64,000 nucleotides of DNA from positions 1,302,001 to 1,366,000 of the forward strand of contig NZ_PYFT01000001.1 in assembly GCF_003023845.1 (NCBI RefSeq). The letters are read 5' to 3'. A program made the position numbers and the translations under genes. Shown one piece after another: positions 19,821 through 30,014 of this stretch; within the stretch, counting starts at the first letter, position 1, and each line of letters begins with the position of its first letter. The DNA is from Adhaeribacter arboris (GTDB lineage Bacteria; Bacteroidota; Bacteroidia; Cytophagales; Hymenobacteraceae). The notes below the pieces were generated by a model. The model saw only the letters and a list, made by a program, of their open reading frames with translations. It did no database searches and had not been told where the DNA came from.

Positions 19821-20722
19821 TTCGTCTGCTCCACCGGCACCACAACCCGCAAACTTTTGGGCAGTAGCTTTACGTCAATTTTTTTACCTAACTCTACTAC
19901 TTCGCCGTCGATTTGGGCCAGGGTATCGGTATAGTTATAAATAGTGGCCGATTTACAAGACAAAATGCGCGTATACTCCGATTCTTCCGGCGTTTCGGTA
20001 TATAGGTTATACATTAACTTAAAAGCCGCCATTTTCGGGAAAGATTCAATTAAACAAATTTCAAAAATACCATCGTCAATAATTCCGTGAGGATTAATTT
20101 TAACGTTACTCCCAAAAGCATTAGAATTAGTAATGGTGAGCATAAAAGCTTCGCCTTCAAATGTTTCCTGATCTGTTTCGACGCGATACTGGTGGCATTC
20201 GTAATTTAAATACTCCTGAAAGGCAATTAAGGCGTAGGTTTGCGGTCCGCGCGATTCTGCCTCACTGTAACGGGCTACTACTAAGGCATTAAACCCTAAA
20301 TCGCCAATGTGAAAACAAGGATGACCGTTAAGCTCTAAGGTATCAATGGCTTTAATGGTATGGTTACTCACCAAGGCCAAAGCTTCTTCCATGTTTTGCG
20401 GAATTCCCAGATCTTTTGATAAGCCGTTACCCGAACCAAGCGGAATAATTCCCAAAGGAGTGGAAGTATGATTAACTACTTTAGCGGCTAAACCAACCGT
20501 TCCATCACCGCCCGCCGCAATAATAGCATCCGGTTCATACGTTCGCACTTGTTGCTTTAATTTGGTAAAGTCCCCTTCGCCGGTAGTTTTATATACTTTA
20601 TACTTTATCTGATGTTGGTGGCAATAATCTGAAATAGCCTTTACTAAATCACCTTTATCAACATCTCCTGATATTGGATTAATTATGAATAAGAGTTTAT
20701 GAAAGGACGCGTTTGCCGGCAT
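19817..20722 (-). CDS. Diacylglycerol kinase family lipid kinase (YegS/LCB5-like)
   Basis: A 301-residue soluble lipid kinase. The nucleotide-binding glycine loop is IIAAGGDGTVGLAAKVV (GGDGT motif) followed by PLGIIPLGSGNGLSKDLGIP, both diagnostic of the DAGK catalytic domain. The C-terminal beta-sandwich includes NPHGIIDDGIFEICLI and a final VVELGKKIDVKLLPKSLRVV. Family members phosphorylate diacylglycerol or related lipids at the inner membrane surface. The gene is convergent with the metallophosphoesterase gene, overlapping it by four bases. Confidence 0.9.
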   Translation of the reverse strand: MPANASFHKLLFIINPISGDVDKGDLVKAISDYCHQHQIKYKVYKTTGEGDFTKLKQQVRTYEPDAIIAAGGDGTVGLAAKVVNHTSTPLGIIPLGSGNGLSKDLGIPQNMEEALALVSNHTIKAIDTLELNGHPCFHIGDLGFNALVVARYSEAESRGPQTYALIAFQEYLNYECHQYRVETDQETFEGEAFMLTITNSNAFGSNVKINPHGIIDDGIFEICLIESFPKMAAFKLMYNLYTETPEESEYTRILSCKSATIYNYTDTLAQIDGEVVELGKKIDVKLLPKSLRVVVPVEQTN

Positions 20723-20858
20723 AGTTTTTACGGATGAACAAAGTAAGTATTAATACTAATATAAAACGAATTGGTTAAAGAAGCAGCTACTTTTTGCTTG
20801 ATTTAATTGTAACACAAAAATTCTTATTACTTTAAACTACGTTGAAAATTGCTTCAAA

Positions 20859-20892
20859 ATAAAAACCGTCCTTTTTATTTTATTAAGGACGG
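20859..20892 (-). terminator. Rho-independent terminator after M48 gene
   Basis: On the minus strand CCGTCCTT (20892-20885) pairs with AAGGACGG (20873-20866), followed by TTTTT (20865-20861). It lies about 40 bases past the stop of the M48 gene at 20933. Confidence 0.82.
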
Positions 20893-20932
20893 CTTTCAGA
20901 AAATGCAGCATTCTATTTACAGAAAATTAAAA

Positions 20933-21745
20933 TTAGGGAGTTAAACCGGAGGGCAAACCGTTCGGAAATTCCTGGGTTATGGCTTGTTCAATTTTAACGA
21001 TCCGGTTCTCCGGATTAGGATGCGTCTGAAAAAACTCCGGGGTACTGGAAGCGCCTCCCCGCGAAGAAGCCAAAATATTCATCACCTCAATCATAGACCG
21101 GGGATCGTAACCGGCGGAAGTAGTAAACCGAACGGCTAAATTATCGGATTGGAGCTCATCGTCCCGGCCGTATTTCAAGGTCATCAGTTTGGCAATGGCG
21201 GCCGCAGCAATGGGGCCGGCTACACTGCGCGGATTATCCGGGTCGTAAGTAGCGACTCCGGCTGCTCCCGCTAATCCTTGGGTTAACTTGGCTTTGGCTA
21301 ATTGCTGTGCCGAATGCCGCGCCACCACGTGCCCAATTTCGTGCCCCAGTACGCCTGCTACTTGTCCTTCGGTTTTTAATTTACTCAATAGTCCGGCCGT
21401 AATAAATACCTGGCCTCCCGGTAAAGCAAAAGCATTTACGGTTTGCTCATCGGCTAATAAATGAAAATCAAATTGGTAGGGAGTTTTACCGGCATCGGTT
21501 TGTTGCACAATACGTTGGCCAATTTCTTTAACCCCGGCCGCTGCCTCCTTATCGGGATGCAAGCCACCGTACTGCGCCGCCATTTGAGGAGCCGCCTGCA
21601 AGCCTAAAGCAATTTCCTGGTCAACGGTCATGTCGATGTGCTGCATTTCGCCGGTAACGGTATTTTCCTCGCGTTTGCACCAGTACGTAACCAACGAAAA
21701 GCCCGCAATTAATAAAGCAATAATGTATCTTAATCCTCCTCTCAT
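20933..21745 (-). CDS. M48 family metalloprotease (second copy)
   Basis: A 270-residue periplasmic zinc protease. The N-terminus has one hydrophobic segment (YIIALLIAGFSLVTYWC) that may be a signal anchor or a lipoprotein signal; the cysteine context is not a clean lipobox. The zinc motif is HEIGH at 135-139 in GVLGHEIGHVVARHSAQQ, and the third ligand region reads KYGRDDELQSDNLAV. Other family motifs are NAFALPGGQVFITAGLL and FFQTHPNPENRI. It resembles the M48 lipoprotein at 14846-15667 in general plan but is clearly diverged. It ends in its own terminator and has 500 bp of upstream non-coding DNA. Confidence 0.88.
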   Translation of the reverse strand: MRGGLRYIIALLIAGFSLVTYWCKREENTVTGEMQHIDMTVDQEIALGLQAAPQMAAQYGGLHPDKEAAAGVKEIGQRIVQQTDAGKTPYQFDFHLLADEQTVNAFALPGGQVFITAGLLSKLKTEGQVAGVLGHEIGHVVARHSAQQLAKAKLTQGLAGAAGVATYDPDNPRSVAGPIAAAAIAKLMTLKYGRDDELQSDNLAVRFTTSAGYDPRSMIEVMNILASSRGGASSTPEFFQTHPNPENRIVKIEQAITQEFPNGLPSGLTP

Positions 21746-22247
21746 AGTTTTATTTTTGTTTTAGACAAACCTGCCATTTTAAAAGTAGTATTATTTAGTT
21801 GCCTTTTTTCTATTAAGAATGGATGCAAAATACTCGCAACTAATGAAACAAGCGCGTTCCAAATTTATACTAGTTTTCGCCTGGTATATATCCGTATAAC
21901 TCGTAAATTCTGATTACATGAACGGCTTTTGTTGAGGATAGTTTCAGGAGATGCCACAACGCTCTCCTCTCGCTTTAATCAAGAATCCTGATCATTATTT
22001 CTTACATAATTACTTGACACATAAACCATTGTATAACATTTTATTTTTCAGTAAGCTACAATATTCTACTTTGGTTCGAGTAAAAGTTGCATTACCATCC
22101 TTTCTTAAATTTAAACTTTGCGGAAAATAAATTCTGGTTTTCTGTTTAAATTAAATTTCCCTATTGGCTAATTATAAAAATAAATTCCACAAAAAAGCCA
22201 TTCTGAACTAAATCAAAATGGCTGTATTTTCGGATAAAAAAGTATAC
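21746..22247. other. Intergenic region upstream of M48 gene
   Basis: A 500-bp AT-rich gap between two minus-strand genes. It contains the terminator of the upstream L,D-transpeptidase gene (22191-22223) and presumably the promoter of the M48 gene. I see no further reading frame or structure. Confidence 0.5.
22191..22223 (-). terminator. Rho-independent terminator after L,D-transpeptidase-like gene
   Basis: On the minus strand AGCCATT (22223-22217) and AATGGCT (22202-22196) form a 7-bp stem with a 14-base loop, followed by TTTTTT. It lies 25 bases past the stop codon. Confidence 0.8.
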
Positions 22248-23048
22248 TTAACTGGCGCTTAAAGCGAAAATTTGCGTCGCGAAAGAATCAATGGCCGATG
22301 CTTCGGTAAGGAAAGGAGAAGAATAGGTTTTATCGGGTCCGTAAATGTACAAACAGGTATTATTTTTAATTTTATTAACAATTGGTTGCGTTTCTTTCAT
22401 TGGTAAAGCCGGACAACCTAAACTGCGGCCTAAACGGCCATATCGTTTAATAAAATCAGCACTTACATAATCGGCCCCGTGAATAACTACTGCCCGGACC
22501 AGTGCATTGGTGTTAAAGTTTTGGTCCAGACCATTTAATTTTAAAGATAAGCCGTGTTTACCCTGATAGGTTTGAGCAGTTAAATAAAAACCCAGACTAC
22601 TTTTAAAAGAATTAGGTTCGTTAGAAAAAGAGCGGGCAAATTCATCGCCGGTGCCTTTCCCGTGAGCTACATACGTGTTAAAAAGTAATTTTTTCTGATG
22701 CAAGTCTATTACCCACAAACGTTTTTGCCGGCTCGATTTACTAAAATCAATAATGGTTAAAATAGGTTTGATAGAACTGCCGGGTTTATGCTGAATATTA
22801 TAATAACCTACCAAAGCTTTCCGGAAGAGATTAAAATCTAATTTCGCTTTATCTAAACCCGTTTGCATAAACAAAGTATGCAAATACGTTTCGAAAGCCT
22901 GGGTTTTAACCGCCACCGATATTTCATCGGCCGCCATGTGTTTTTTAGTAAAGTTATTTTTCAGAGAAGAACCCGGCGCAAAGCTTTTGGCCGGATACCC
23001 AAAACTCACCATTAAAAAAGCGAAATAATAAATATATCTTTTAATCAT
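22248..23048 (-). CDS. Murein L,D-transpeptidase catalytic domain protein
   Basis: A 266-residue exported protein with a signal peptide (YIYYFAFLMVSFGYPAKSFA). Its C-terminal half matches the YkuD-like murein L,D-transpeptidase family: LWVIDLHQKKLLFNTYVAHG, then the conserved VIHGADYVSADFIKRYGRLG and RSLGCPALP with the catalytic cysteine and preceding histidine. The enzyme class makes or edits 3-3 cross-links in peptidoglycan, or attaches proteins to it. The N-terminal 110 residues are helical and unassigned. It has its own terminator, so it is likely monocistronic. Confidence 0.85.
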   Translation of the reverse strand: MIKRYIYYFAFLMVSFGYPAKSFAPGSSLKNNFTKKHMAADEISVAVKTQAFETYLHTLFMQTGLDKAKLDFNLFRKALVGYYNIQHKPGSSIKPILTIIDFSKSSRQKRLWVIDLHQKKLLFNTYVAHGKGTGDEFARSFSNEPNSFKSSLGFYLTAQTYQGKHGLSLKLNGLDQNFNTNALVRAVVIHGADYVSADFIKRYGRLGRSLGCPALPMKETQPIVNKIKNNTCLYIYGPDKTYSSPFLTEASAIDSFATQIFALSAS

Positions 23049-23180
23049 TAATCGGGAATAAATTTATTTTCTGAACGACAAACGCCACTTTTTATTTAAT
23101 TTGTTCCGATAAAGATGCCGAAGAAAGTTAATAAGTTTTTCCGGTGCCGTCGAAACTAGTTATTAAAAGTCGGATATTTC

Positions 23181-23582
23181 ATGTTTTTAGCTAATCAATT
23201 AATTTGCCGCTTGTCTTTTGCTATTGTATTGTGGGGATTAGCCGCTGGCTGTAGGCCAAAAATATCTTTTCCGGATTTTAATTCCCAAGCCTGGATGAGC
23301 GATTCCTTTGCATGCCAATCCGTGCGCAGTAAAATGATTCCCGAATTAAAAAAGATTAAATCGAAACTTGAAGGATTAGCTACTACCCAAGTAATGGGAG
23401 TTTTAGGGAAACCGGACGGCGAAGCTTTACTGGCCAGTAATGAGCGGATTTATTATTATTATTTACAGCCGGGTTCCCAATGCCAGAACTCCCGCGAATT
23501 ATCCACGGCCAATAAATTAATGGTGCGCTTTGACGCACTGGAAAGAGTGAAAGAAGTTTTGTTCGAACAACCCATACCTTAA
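23181..23582 (+). CDS. Small lipoprotein with BamE/SmpA-like fold
   Basis: A 133-residue protein with a lipoprotein signal: SFAIVLWGLAAGC gives lipobox LAAG-Cys near residue 24. The rest contains LEGLATTQVMGVLGKPDGEA, then IYYYYLQPGSQC and LMVRFDALERVKEVLFEQP. The order helix, LGKPD turn and two beta strands resembles the SmpA/BamE fold, where the turn is typically GxPD. The resemblance is by eye, and a role in outer-membrane assembly is not claimed. It is divergent from the L,D-transpeptidase gene and convergent with the DUF4199 gene. Confidence 0.65.
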   Translation: MFLANQLICRLSFAIVLWGLAAGCRPKISFPDFNSQAWMSDSFACQSVRSKMIPELKKIKSKLEGLATTQVMGVLGKPDGEALLASNERIYYYYLQPGSQCQNSRELSTANKLMVRFDALERVKEVLFEQPIP

Positions 23583-23598
23583 CGGAATCAAATAAATA

Positions 23599-23622
23599 AG
23601 CCGCAACTAATTGGTGGCGGCT
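23599..23622. terminator. Weak hairpin between convergent genes
   Basis: AGCCGC (23599-23604) and GCGGCT (23617-23622) form a 6-bp stem with a 12-base loop. On the minus strand it is followed by TATTTATTT, which is poor in contiguous T. It may serve the DUF4199 gene. Confidence 0.45.
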
Positions 23623-23651
23623 CTATGGGGTATTCAGCTAAGATTTATACG

Positions 23652-24137
23652 CTAAATTTCATTAGCTTCTTTGCGCACTTTGTCTTCGCTACGAGAACGG
23701 TCGAAGTACATCATGGTAATATAGCCGGTAAAGGCACCAATCATTATTCCTAGTAGAGCATTAGCCCCGAAAAGCATTAAAGGCGATAAATTAGAGCCAA
23801 AATAATCTTGGGTCCGTAAGTCAGCCGTAAACTTCTGATCCACAAAATAAGTGTATAAGAACATAAATATGCCGTTTACTAAGGCGCTTACTAAACCAAC
23901 AATAAAACCAATTCCCAGGCCGCTCAGGTAATACATGCCTTTACTTTTATGGCGCGAGTAGTAATATATAGCCATTCCAGTAGCCACAATTATAAGGAGC
24001 ATACCCAGAAAACGAACCGTATCGTTGCTATCTAAGCCGATAACTTTTAAAATTAGGAAATAAACAATCATCGCTAAACCACCATAAATGCCGTAACGGA
24101 TGCCGGTTTTTTCGAGGGAAGGAGTATTGGAAGCCAT
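23652..24137 (-). CDS. DUF4199 domain membrane protein
   Basis: A 161-residue inner-membrane protein with about four transmembrane helices: GIYGGLAMIVYFLILKVIG, FLGMLLIIVATGMAIYYY, GIGFIVGLVSALVNGIFMF and LFGANALLGIMIGAFTGYIT. The arrangement matches the DUF4199 family common in Bacteroidota, of unknown function. ATG 24137 is preferred over a TTG at 24143. It is divergent from the ABC-F gene, with a 350-bp gap between the starts. Confidence 0.82.
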   Translation of the reverse strand: MASNTPSLEKTGIRYGIYGGLAMIVYFLILKVIGLDSNDTVRFLGMLLIIVATGMAIYYYSRHKSKGMYYLSGLGIGFIVGLVSALVNGIFMFLYTYFVDQKFTADLRTQDYFGSNLSPLMLFGANALLGIMIGAFTGYITMMYFDRSRSEDKVRKEANEI

Positions 24138-26106
<1,969 letters not shown>

Positions 26107-26124
26107 TTTACTTTGTTTATGCAA

Positions 26125-26142
26125 CCATTTATACATAAATGG
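26125..26142. repeat. Short palindrome after ABC-F gene
   Basis: CCATTTAT and ATAAATGG form a near-perfect 18-base palindrome 19 bases after the ABC-F stop and 43 bases before the next gene. It has no U-tract; it could be an operator or a weak hairpin. Confidence 0.35.
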
Positions 26143-26184
26143 CATCTACCATTAATCAGTTTCACTTAATACCACAACTTTAAA

Positions 26185-27018
26185 ATGACTACCTTATTTA
26201 TAAATAAAAAAGCTTTCGGTATATTACTGGGAGCTTTATTTTTTTATTCCGTTTCCGGAGTGCAAGCGCAGGTTAAGGATTCTACCAACCAAAAACCGGC
26301 TCTTAATAATGAATTGCCCGGAGCGCCCGTGCCGGTACCCACCCAGCCCAACTCAACATCGCCGGCTACACAGCCAACCGCTCCGGTTCAACAACCCGCG
26401 CCGCAAAAACAACCCGTTCCCAGAACCACGCAGCCCCAGCAGGATGACCAAGGTGCGCCCGTTTACCAGGCCGATCCTAATTTAGAGCCACTGCACCGGA
26501 AACCAATATCAGAAATTAATAAATCCGGGGAAGAAGCGCCCCAAACTTTCCTGGACCGGACATTTATTGGCAGTACCGGTGGAATAGGTTTTGGTTCGGA
26601 TTCTTATTCGGGCTCGTACTTTAATATTAGCTTATCTCCGTTTGTAGGGTACCGGATTCTGAGCCGTTGGGCGGTAGGTCCCGGAGTTACGTATGAATAC
26701 GTGGGAAGCAATGGCTATCACCTTTCTACTTACGGCGGTAAATTATTTACCCAGGTAGATTTGTTTAAAGGTATTTTGTTTCACGCCGAACATGAATTAT
26801 TAAGTGTTGCCGATTTAGAATTGAATACCAGTCAGCAAATTGTAGAAACGCGTCGTAACATCAGTTCTACTTTAGCGGGCGGCGGTTATCGCCAAATGAA
26901 TGGTAATTTTGGGATGGATTTATACGTCTTGTTCAACTTAAATAACGGTGTGTACCAGTACCGTTCCAACCCCGTGGTGAGAGTAGGCTTTATTTATAAT
27001 TTACATTCCCGCCGTTAA
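26185..27018 (+). CDS. Outer-membrane beta-barrel-like protein with Pro/Gln-rich linker
   Basis: A 277-residue exported protein: signal peptide AFGILLGALFFYSVSGVQAQ, then a low-complexity linker (about 37-105) rich in Pro, Gln and Thr. After that comes about 160 residues of alternating beta strands, including FIGSTGGIGFGSDSYSGSYF, VGYRILSRWAVGPGVTYEYV and a terminal NPVVRVGFIYNLHSRR. This is the pattern of a small eight-stranded outer-membrane barrel. I do not recognise a specific family and no function is assigned. Its 3' end carries intergenic hairpin E and a bidirectional terminator shared with the convergent lmo0937-type gene. Confidence 0.7.
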   Translation: MTTLFINKKAFGILLGALFFYSVSGVQAQVKDSTNQKPALNNELPGAPVPVPTQPNSTSPATQPTAPVQQPAPQKQPVPRTTQPQQDDQGAPVYQADPNLEPLHRKPISEINKSGEEAPQTFLDRTFIGSTGGIGFGSDSYSGSYFNISLSPFVGYRILSRWAVGPGVTYEYVGSNGYHLSTYGGKLFTQVDLFKGILFHAEHELLSVADLELNTSQQIVETRRNISSTLAGGGYRQMNGNFGMDLYVLFNLNNGVYQYRSNPVVRVGFIYNLHSRR

Positions 27019-27129
27019 TCATTTACCAATTACCATTTATTAACTACCAATTATTTTTCCGGTTTGTTTTATTTACTGGATATACAACAGACCATTAATA
27101 ATACCTGGTAAAAGGTAAATGGTAAATGG
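27019..27129. repeat. Intergenic word-repeat inverted region, locus E
   Basis: The left side (about 27023-27050) reiterates TTACCA/ATTTA words and the right side (about 27107-27129) reiterates GGTAAA/ATGGT words, so the two halves are imperfect inverted copies. The left half begins right after the stop codon. It fits the pattern of loci A to D but is less perfect. Confidence 0.55.
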
Positions 27130-27137
27130 TATAAAAG

Positions 27138-27169
27138 CAAAAACCACCTGTTTTACCAGGTGGTTTTTT
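27138..27169. terminator. Bidirectional terminator between convergent genes
   Basis: AAAAACCACCTG (27138-27149) and CAGGTGGTTTTT (27156-27167) form a long stem with a six-base loop, with T-runs available on both strands. It serves the beta-barrel gene on the plus strand and the lmo0937-type gene on the minus strand. Confidence 0.88.
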
Positions 27170-27194
27170 TATGCCAATAAGAAATTCAAATCTA

Positions 27195-27347
27195 TCAAGC
27201 GCCCCGGATTAATCTCAGGAGAATGGCAATTACTGCTATCACCAACAGAATATGGATCAAGCCTCCTACGGCATCCGGAAAGCCCAGAAAGCCAATTAAC
27301 CATAAAATAATTAACACAACGGCGATAATATACAAAGTGTTTCCCAT
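27195..27347 (-). CDS. lmo0937 family micro-membrane protein (copy 1)
   Basis: A 50-residue protein starting MGNTLYIIAVVLIILWLIGF and ending LRLIRGA. Two hydrophobic helices flank a short LGFPDAVGGLIHILLV turn, the pattern of the lmo0937 family of very short membrane proteins. The family is often stress-inducible; its function is unknown. A nearly identical second copy lies 64 bases upstream on the same strand, so the pair is a tandem duplication and may be co-transcribed, ending at the terminator at 27138-27169. Confidence 0.85.
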   Translation of the reverse strand: MGNTLYIIAVVLIILWLIGFLGFPDAVGGLIHILLVIAVIAILLRLIRGA

Positions 27348-27411
27348 AGTTTTTTGTTGTTTAGGTTTGTATTGGTAAAGGTTAGAGATAGATAAAAATT
27401 AAATGAAAGCA

Positions 27412-27564
27412 TTAAGCTCTACGGATTAACCGCAAAATAACGGCAATAACCGCAATAACTAACAAAATGTGAATTAAGCCTCCCACAGCACTGGGAAAGC
27501 CTAAATAGCCAATTAGCCAAAGAATTACTAAAATTACTGCAATTACATAAAGCAAATTTCCCAT
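27412..27564 (-). CDS. lmo0937 family micro-membrane protein (copy 2)
   Basis: A 50-residue paralogue of the neighbouring gene, starting MGNLLYVIAVILVILWLIGY and ending LRLIRRA. It shares the same length, the same two hydrophobic helices and the same GFPxAVGGLIHILLVIAVIA core, differing mostly by conservative changes. The sequence around the start codon (TTCCCATAGTTTTT on the plus strand) is also shared with copy 1, so the duplication includes the translation start region. Confidence 0.85.
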   Translation of the reverse strand: MGNLLYVIAVILVILWLIGYLGFPSAVGGLIHILLVIAVIAVILRLIRRA

Positions 27565-27975
27565 AGTTTTTATTTGATATAGTTTGGTTCGGATGAATAA
27601 ATTGGCTGAGTAGAATAACTCTAGAAATAGCTTTATTTATTCCGTTTTTTGTTTTTACGCACAAACATCAGAAAAGATTTATATTGGATTATTTTTTAAA
27701 ATTAATGGGCAAGTACCATTTTATTTAAATTTTTGATCAAATTACTTTTATCGGTTAATTATTTTATTAAAATACCAGATAATTAGACACTTATCGCTTT
27801 TACCATTAACAATAATAGTAATATAAGATAATTCAGACCGCTAATTCAATTATTGCTATTAATTTAACTTTTTAAAGGTAAATAGCCATTAGATTAATAT
27901 TATAAAATATATATTTGCATTTTTTATAAAATCCCTTTATAATTTAATTCTTATAAAAAATAATAAAAAAATTCT
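27565..27975. other. AT-rich divergent intergenic region
   Basis: About 410 bp, very AT-rich, between the lmo0937-type pair (minus) and the dehydrogenase gene (plus). No reading frame is visible. It must hold promoters for both directions; one candidate element lies at 27910-27917. Confidence 0.5.
27910..27917 (+). promoter_or_regulatory. Candidate Bacteroidota -7 element
   Basis: TATATTTG fits TAnnTTTG and lies 58 bases upstream of the dehydrogenase start codon. The region is so AT-rich that a chance match is possible. Confidence 0.35.
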
Positions 27976-28862
27976 ATGAAGAAAATTGCGGTTATTGGTT
28001 CGGGCACGATGGGAAACGGTATCGCGCATGTTTTTGCGCAGCACCAATTTAAGGTAAACCTGGTGGATATTTCAGCCGAGGCTTTACGTAAAGCGCAGCA
28101 AACTATTGCCAAAAATCTGGACCGGATGGTGGCTAAAGAACAAGTAACCCCCGCACAGAAGGAGCAAACCATTCAAAATGTTACCTTTGAAACCGATCTT
28201 GCCAACGGGGTGCAGGACGTAGACTTAGTTATTGAAGCCGCCACGGAAAATCCAGAGATAAAAAAGCAGATTTTCCGGGATTTAGAGGTAAACACCCCCC
28301 TGAAACTATTCTGGCCACAAATACTTCGTCGATTTCTATTACGCAAATTGCCTCCGTCACCAATCGTCCGGATAAAGTAATTGGGATGCATTTCATGAAT
28401 CCGGTGCCGGTAATGAAGCTGGTAGAAATTATAAAAGGCTACAATACCTCCGAAGAAGTTACTCAAACTATTTTTCAGCTTTCGCATACTTTAGGTAAAA
28501 CGCCGGTAGCGGTAAACGATTACCCGGGCTTTATTGCCAACCGGATATTAATGCCCATGATTAACGAAGCCATTTATAGTTTATACGAAGGAGTTGCGGG
28601 TGTTACCGAGATTGATACCGTAATGAAATTAGGCATGGCGCACCCGATGGGGCCGCTCCAATTGGCTGACTTTATTGGCTTAGATGTATGCTTGTCTATT
28701 TTAAAAGTATTGCACGAAGGTTTCGGGAACCCCAAGTACGCCCCCTGCCCTTTATTAGTGAACATGGTACAAGCCGGTCACAAAGGCGTAAAATCCGGTA
28801 ATGGCTTTTATTCTTATACTCCCGGCAGCAAAGATTTAGTGGTAGCTGAGCGGTTTCGGTAG
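27976..28862 (+). pseudogene. 3-hydroxyacyl-CoA dehydrogenase, split by a one-base frameshift
   Basis: Two frames (27976-28380 and one resuming through 28862) form one 3-hydroxybutyryl/3-hydroxyacyl-CoA dehydrogenase of about 295 residues. The NAD-binding Rossmann motif is AVIGSGTMGNGIAHVFA. The C-terminal domain starts [18 protein letters not shown] (catalytic His in HFMNP), then [19 protein letters not shown] and [18 protein letters not shown]. The break is at the C-run 28295-28300: one additional C restores the expected [20 protein letters not shown] through the junction. It would act in beta-oxidation or butyrate metabolism using NAD(H). Both halves are otherwise clean, so this is a sequencing indel or a very recent mutation. 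Confidence 0.88.
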
Positions 28863-29145
28863 AGGCAGGTTACAAGTTGCAAGTTGCAGGTTACAAGTAG
28901 GAAGGTTTTAAAGTTGAAAGATTAGAAAGTTGAGGGTGTGGCGCAGAATTATAGGAACTAAAATTTTAAGTTTTTCCACTATGGCGCGGAAATTTCTTCC
29001 GTGACTTGCTTTTACTAATAGTTATGCCTCTCTTCGCTCTTAATCGGCACTATCTACTACTAAAGAGAGAGGCACGGAAGTAACTTCCGCGCCATAAGGA
29101 ACTTTACAACCTTTCAACTTTAAAACTTTACAACCTTCCAACCAA
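28863..29145. repeat. Nested intergenic hairpin, locus C (convergent genes)
   Basis: The outer arms are perfect 16-mers, GTTTTAAAGTTGAAAG at 28905-28920 and its complement at 29111-29126, embedded in longer stretches of reiterated words (AAGTTGCA, AAGGTTGTAAAG). Inside them sits a separate 115-bp palindromic element (28981-29095). The whole region separates the convergent dehydrogenase and dapD genes and holds no reading frame. Confidence 0.75.
28981..29095. mobile_element. MITE/REP-like palindromic element
   Basis: The terminal inverted repeats are 23 bases (28981-29003 and 29073-29095) and match at 21 positions; each begins ATGGCGCGGAA and ends CTTCCGTG. Each terminal repeat is itself nearly palindromic around GGAAGTNACTTCC. 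An inner pair, TGCCTCTC at 29025 and GAGAGGCA at 29067, extends the fold. There is no coding capacity and no obvious target-site duplication. It could be a non-autonomous mobile element or a REP-type repeat. Confidence 0.5.
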
Positions 29146-29961
29146 CTAAACTGCCACGCTGTTTTCGCGCAGAGCTTCGTTTAAAGAGGTTTTTAAATCG
29201 GTGCTTTCTTTCCGCTGGCCAATAATTAAAGCGCAAGGTACCTGGTAATCGCCGGCCGGGAATTGTTTGGTGTACGAACCAGGAATAACTACCGAACGCG
29301 GTGGCACATAACCATTGTAAATGACGGGTTCGGGTTGCGTTACGTCAATAATTTTAGAAGAGCCGGTAATACAAACGTTTGCGCCAACTACGGCTTCTTT
29401 GCCAATGTGGCATCCTTCCACTAAGATGCACCGGGAACCAATAAAAGCCCCGTCTTCTACAATTACCGGCGAAGCCTGCACGGGTTCCAGAACGCCGCCT
29501 AATCCTACTCCCCCACTCAGGTGCACATTCTTACCCACTTGCGCGCAAGAACCCACGGTAGCCCAGGTATCTACCATGGTACCTTCGTCCACGTAAGCGC
29601 CAATATTTATATACGACGGCATCATAATTACCCCTTTGGCCACGTAGGCGCCGTAACGGGCAATAGCGTGGGGTACCACCCGCACGCCCAACTGTTCGTA
29701 ATTTTCTTTTAAAGCCATTTTATCGTGAAACTCAAATGGCCCGACTTTAATGGTTTCCATTTTCTGGATGGGGAAATACATTAAAACTGCTTTCTTAATC
29801 CATTGATTTACTTGCCATTTACCCTCACCGGTAGGTTCGGCCACCCGCATCCTTCCTTTTTCAAGATTTTCAATTACTTCGCGAATAGCATCGGTGGTTT
29901 GTGCTTCCTGCAATTTGGTCCGGTCGGTCCAGGCTTCTTCAATTAGTTGCTGCAATGTCAT
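29146..29961 (-). CDS. dapD: Tetrahydrodipicolinate N-succinyltransferase
   Basis: A 271-residue enzyme that transfers a succinyl group from succinyl-CoA to tetrahydrodipicolinate in the lysine/diaminopimelate pathway. The N-terminal helical domain is followed by a left-handed beta-helix of hexapeptide repeats (about residues 100-235): GVIMMPSYINIGAYVDEGTM, DTWATVGSCAQVGKNVHLSG, GVGLGGVLEPVQASPVIVED and GAFIGSRCILVEGCHIGKEA. All are diagnostic of DapD. Its length is typical. The start at 29961 lies only 53 bp from the start of the divergent glycosyltransferase, so the two promoters must overlap. Confidence 0.95.
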   Translation of the reverse strand: MTLQQLIEEAWTDRTKLQEAQTTDAIREVIENLEKGRMRVAEPTGEGKWQVNQWIKKAVLMYFPIQKMETIKVGPFEFHDKMALKENYEQLGVRVVPHAIARYGAYVAKGVIMMPSYINIGAYVDEGTMVDTWATVGSCAQVGKNVHLSGGVGLGGVLEPVQASPVIVEDGAFIGSRCILVEGCHIGKEAVVGANVCITGSSKIIDVTQPEPVIYNGYVPPRSVVIPGSYTKQFPAGDYQVPCALIIGQRKESTDLKTSLNEALRENSVAV

Positions 29962-30014
29962 GTTCGTCGTATATGAGAGTATATTCGTGGCGTAAAAGTA
30001 GCAGATTCTCTCTA

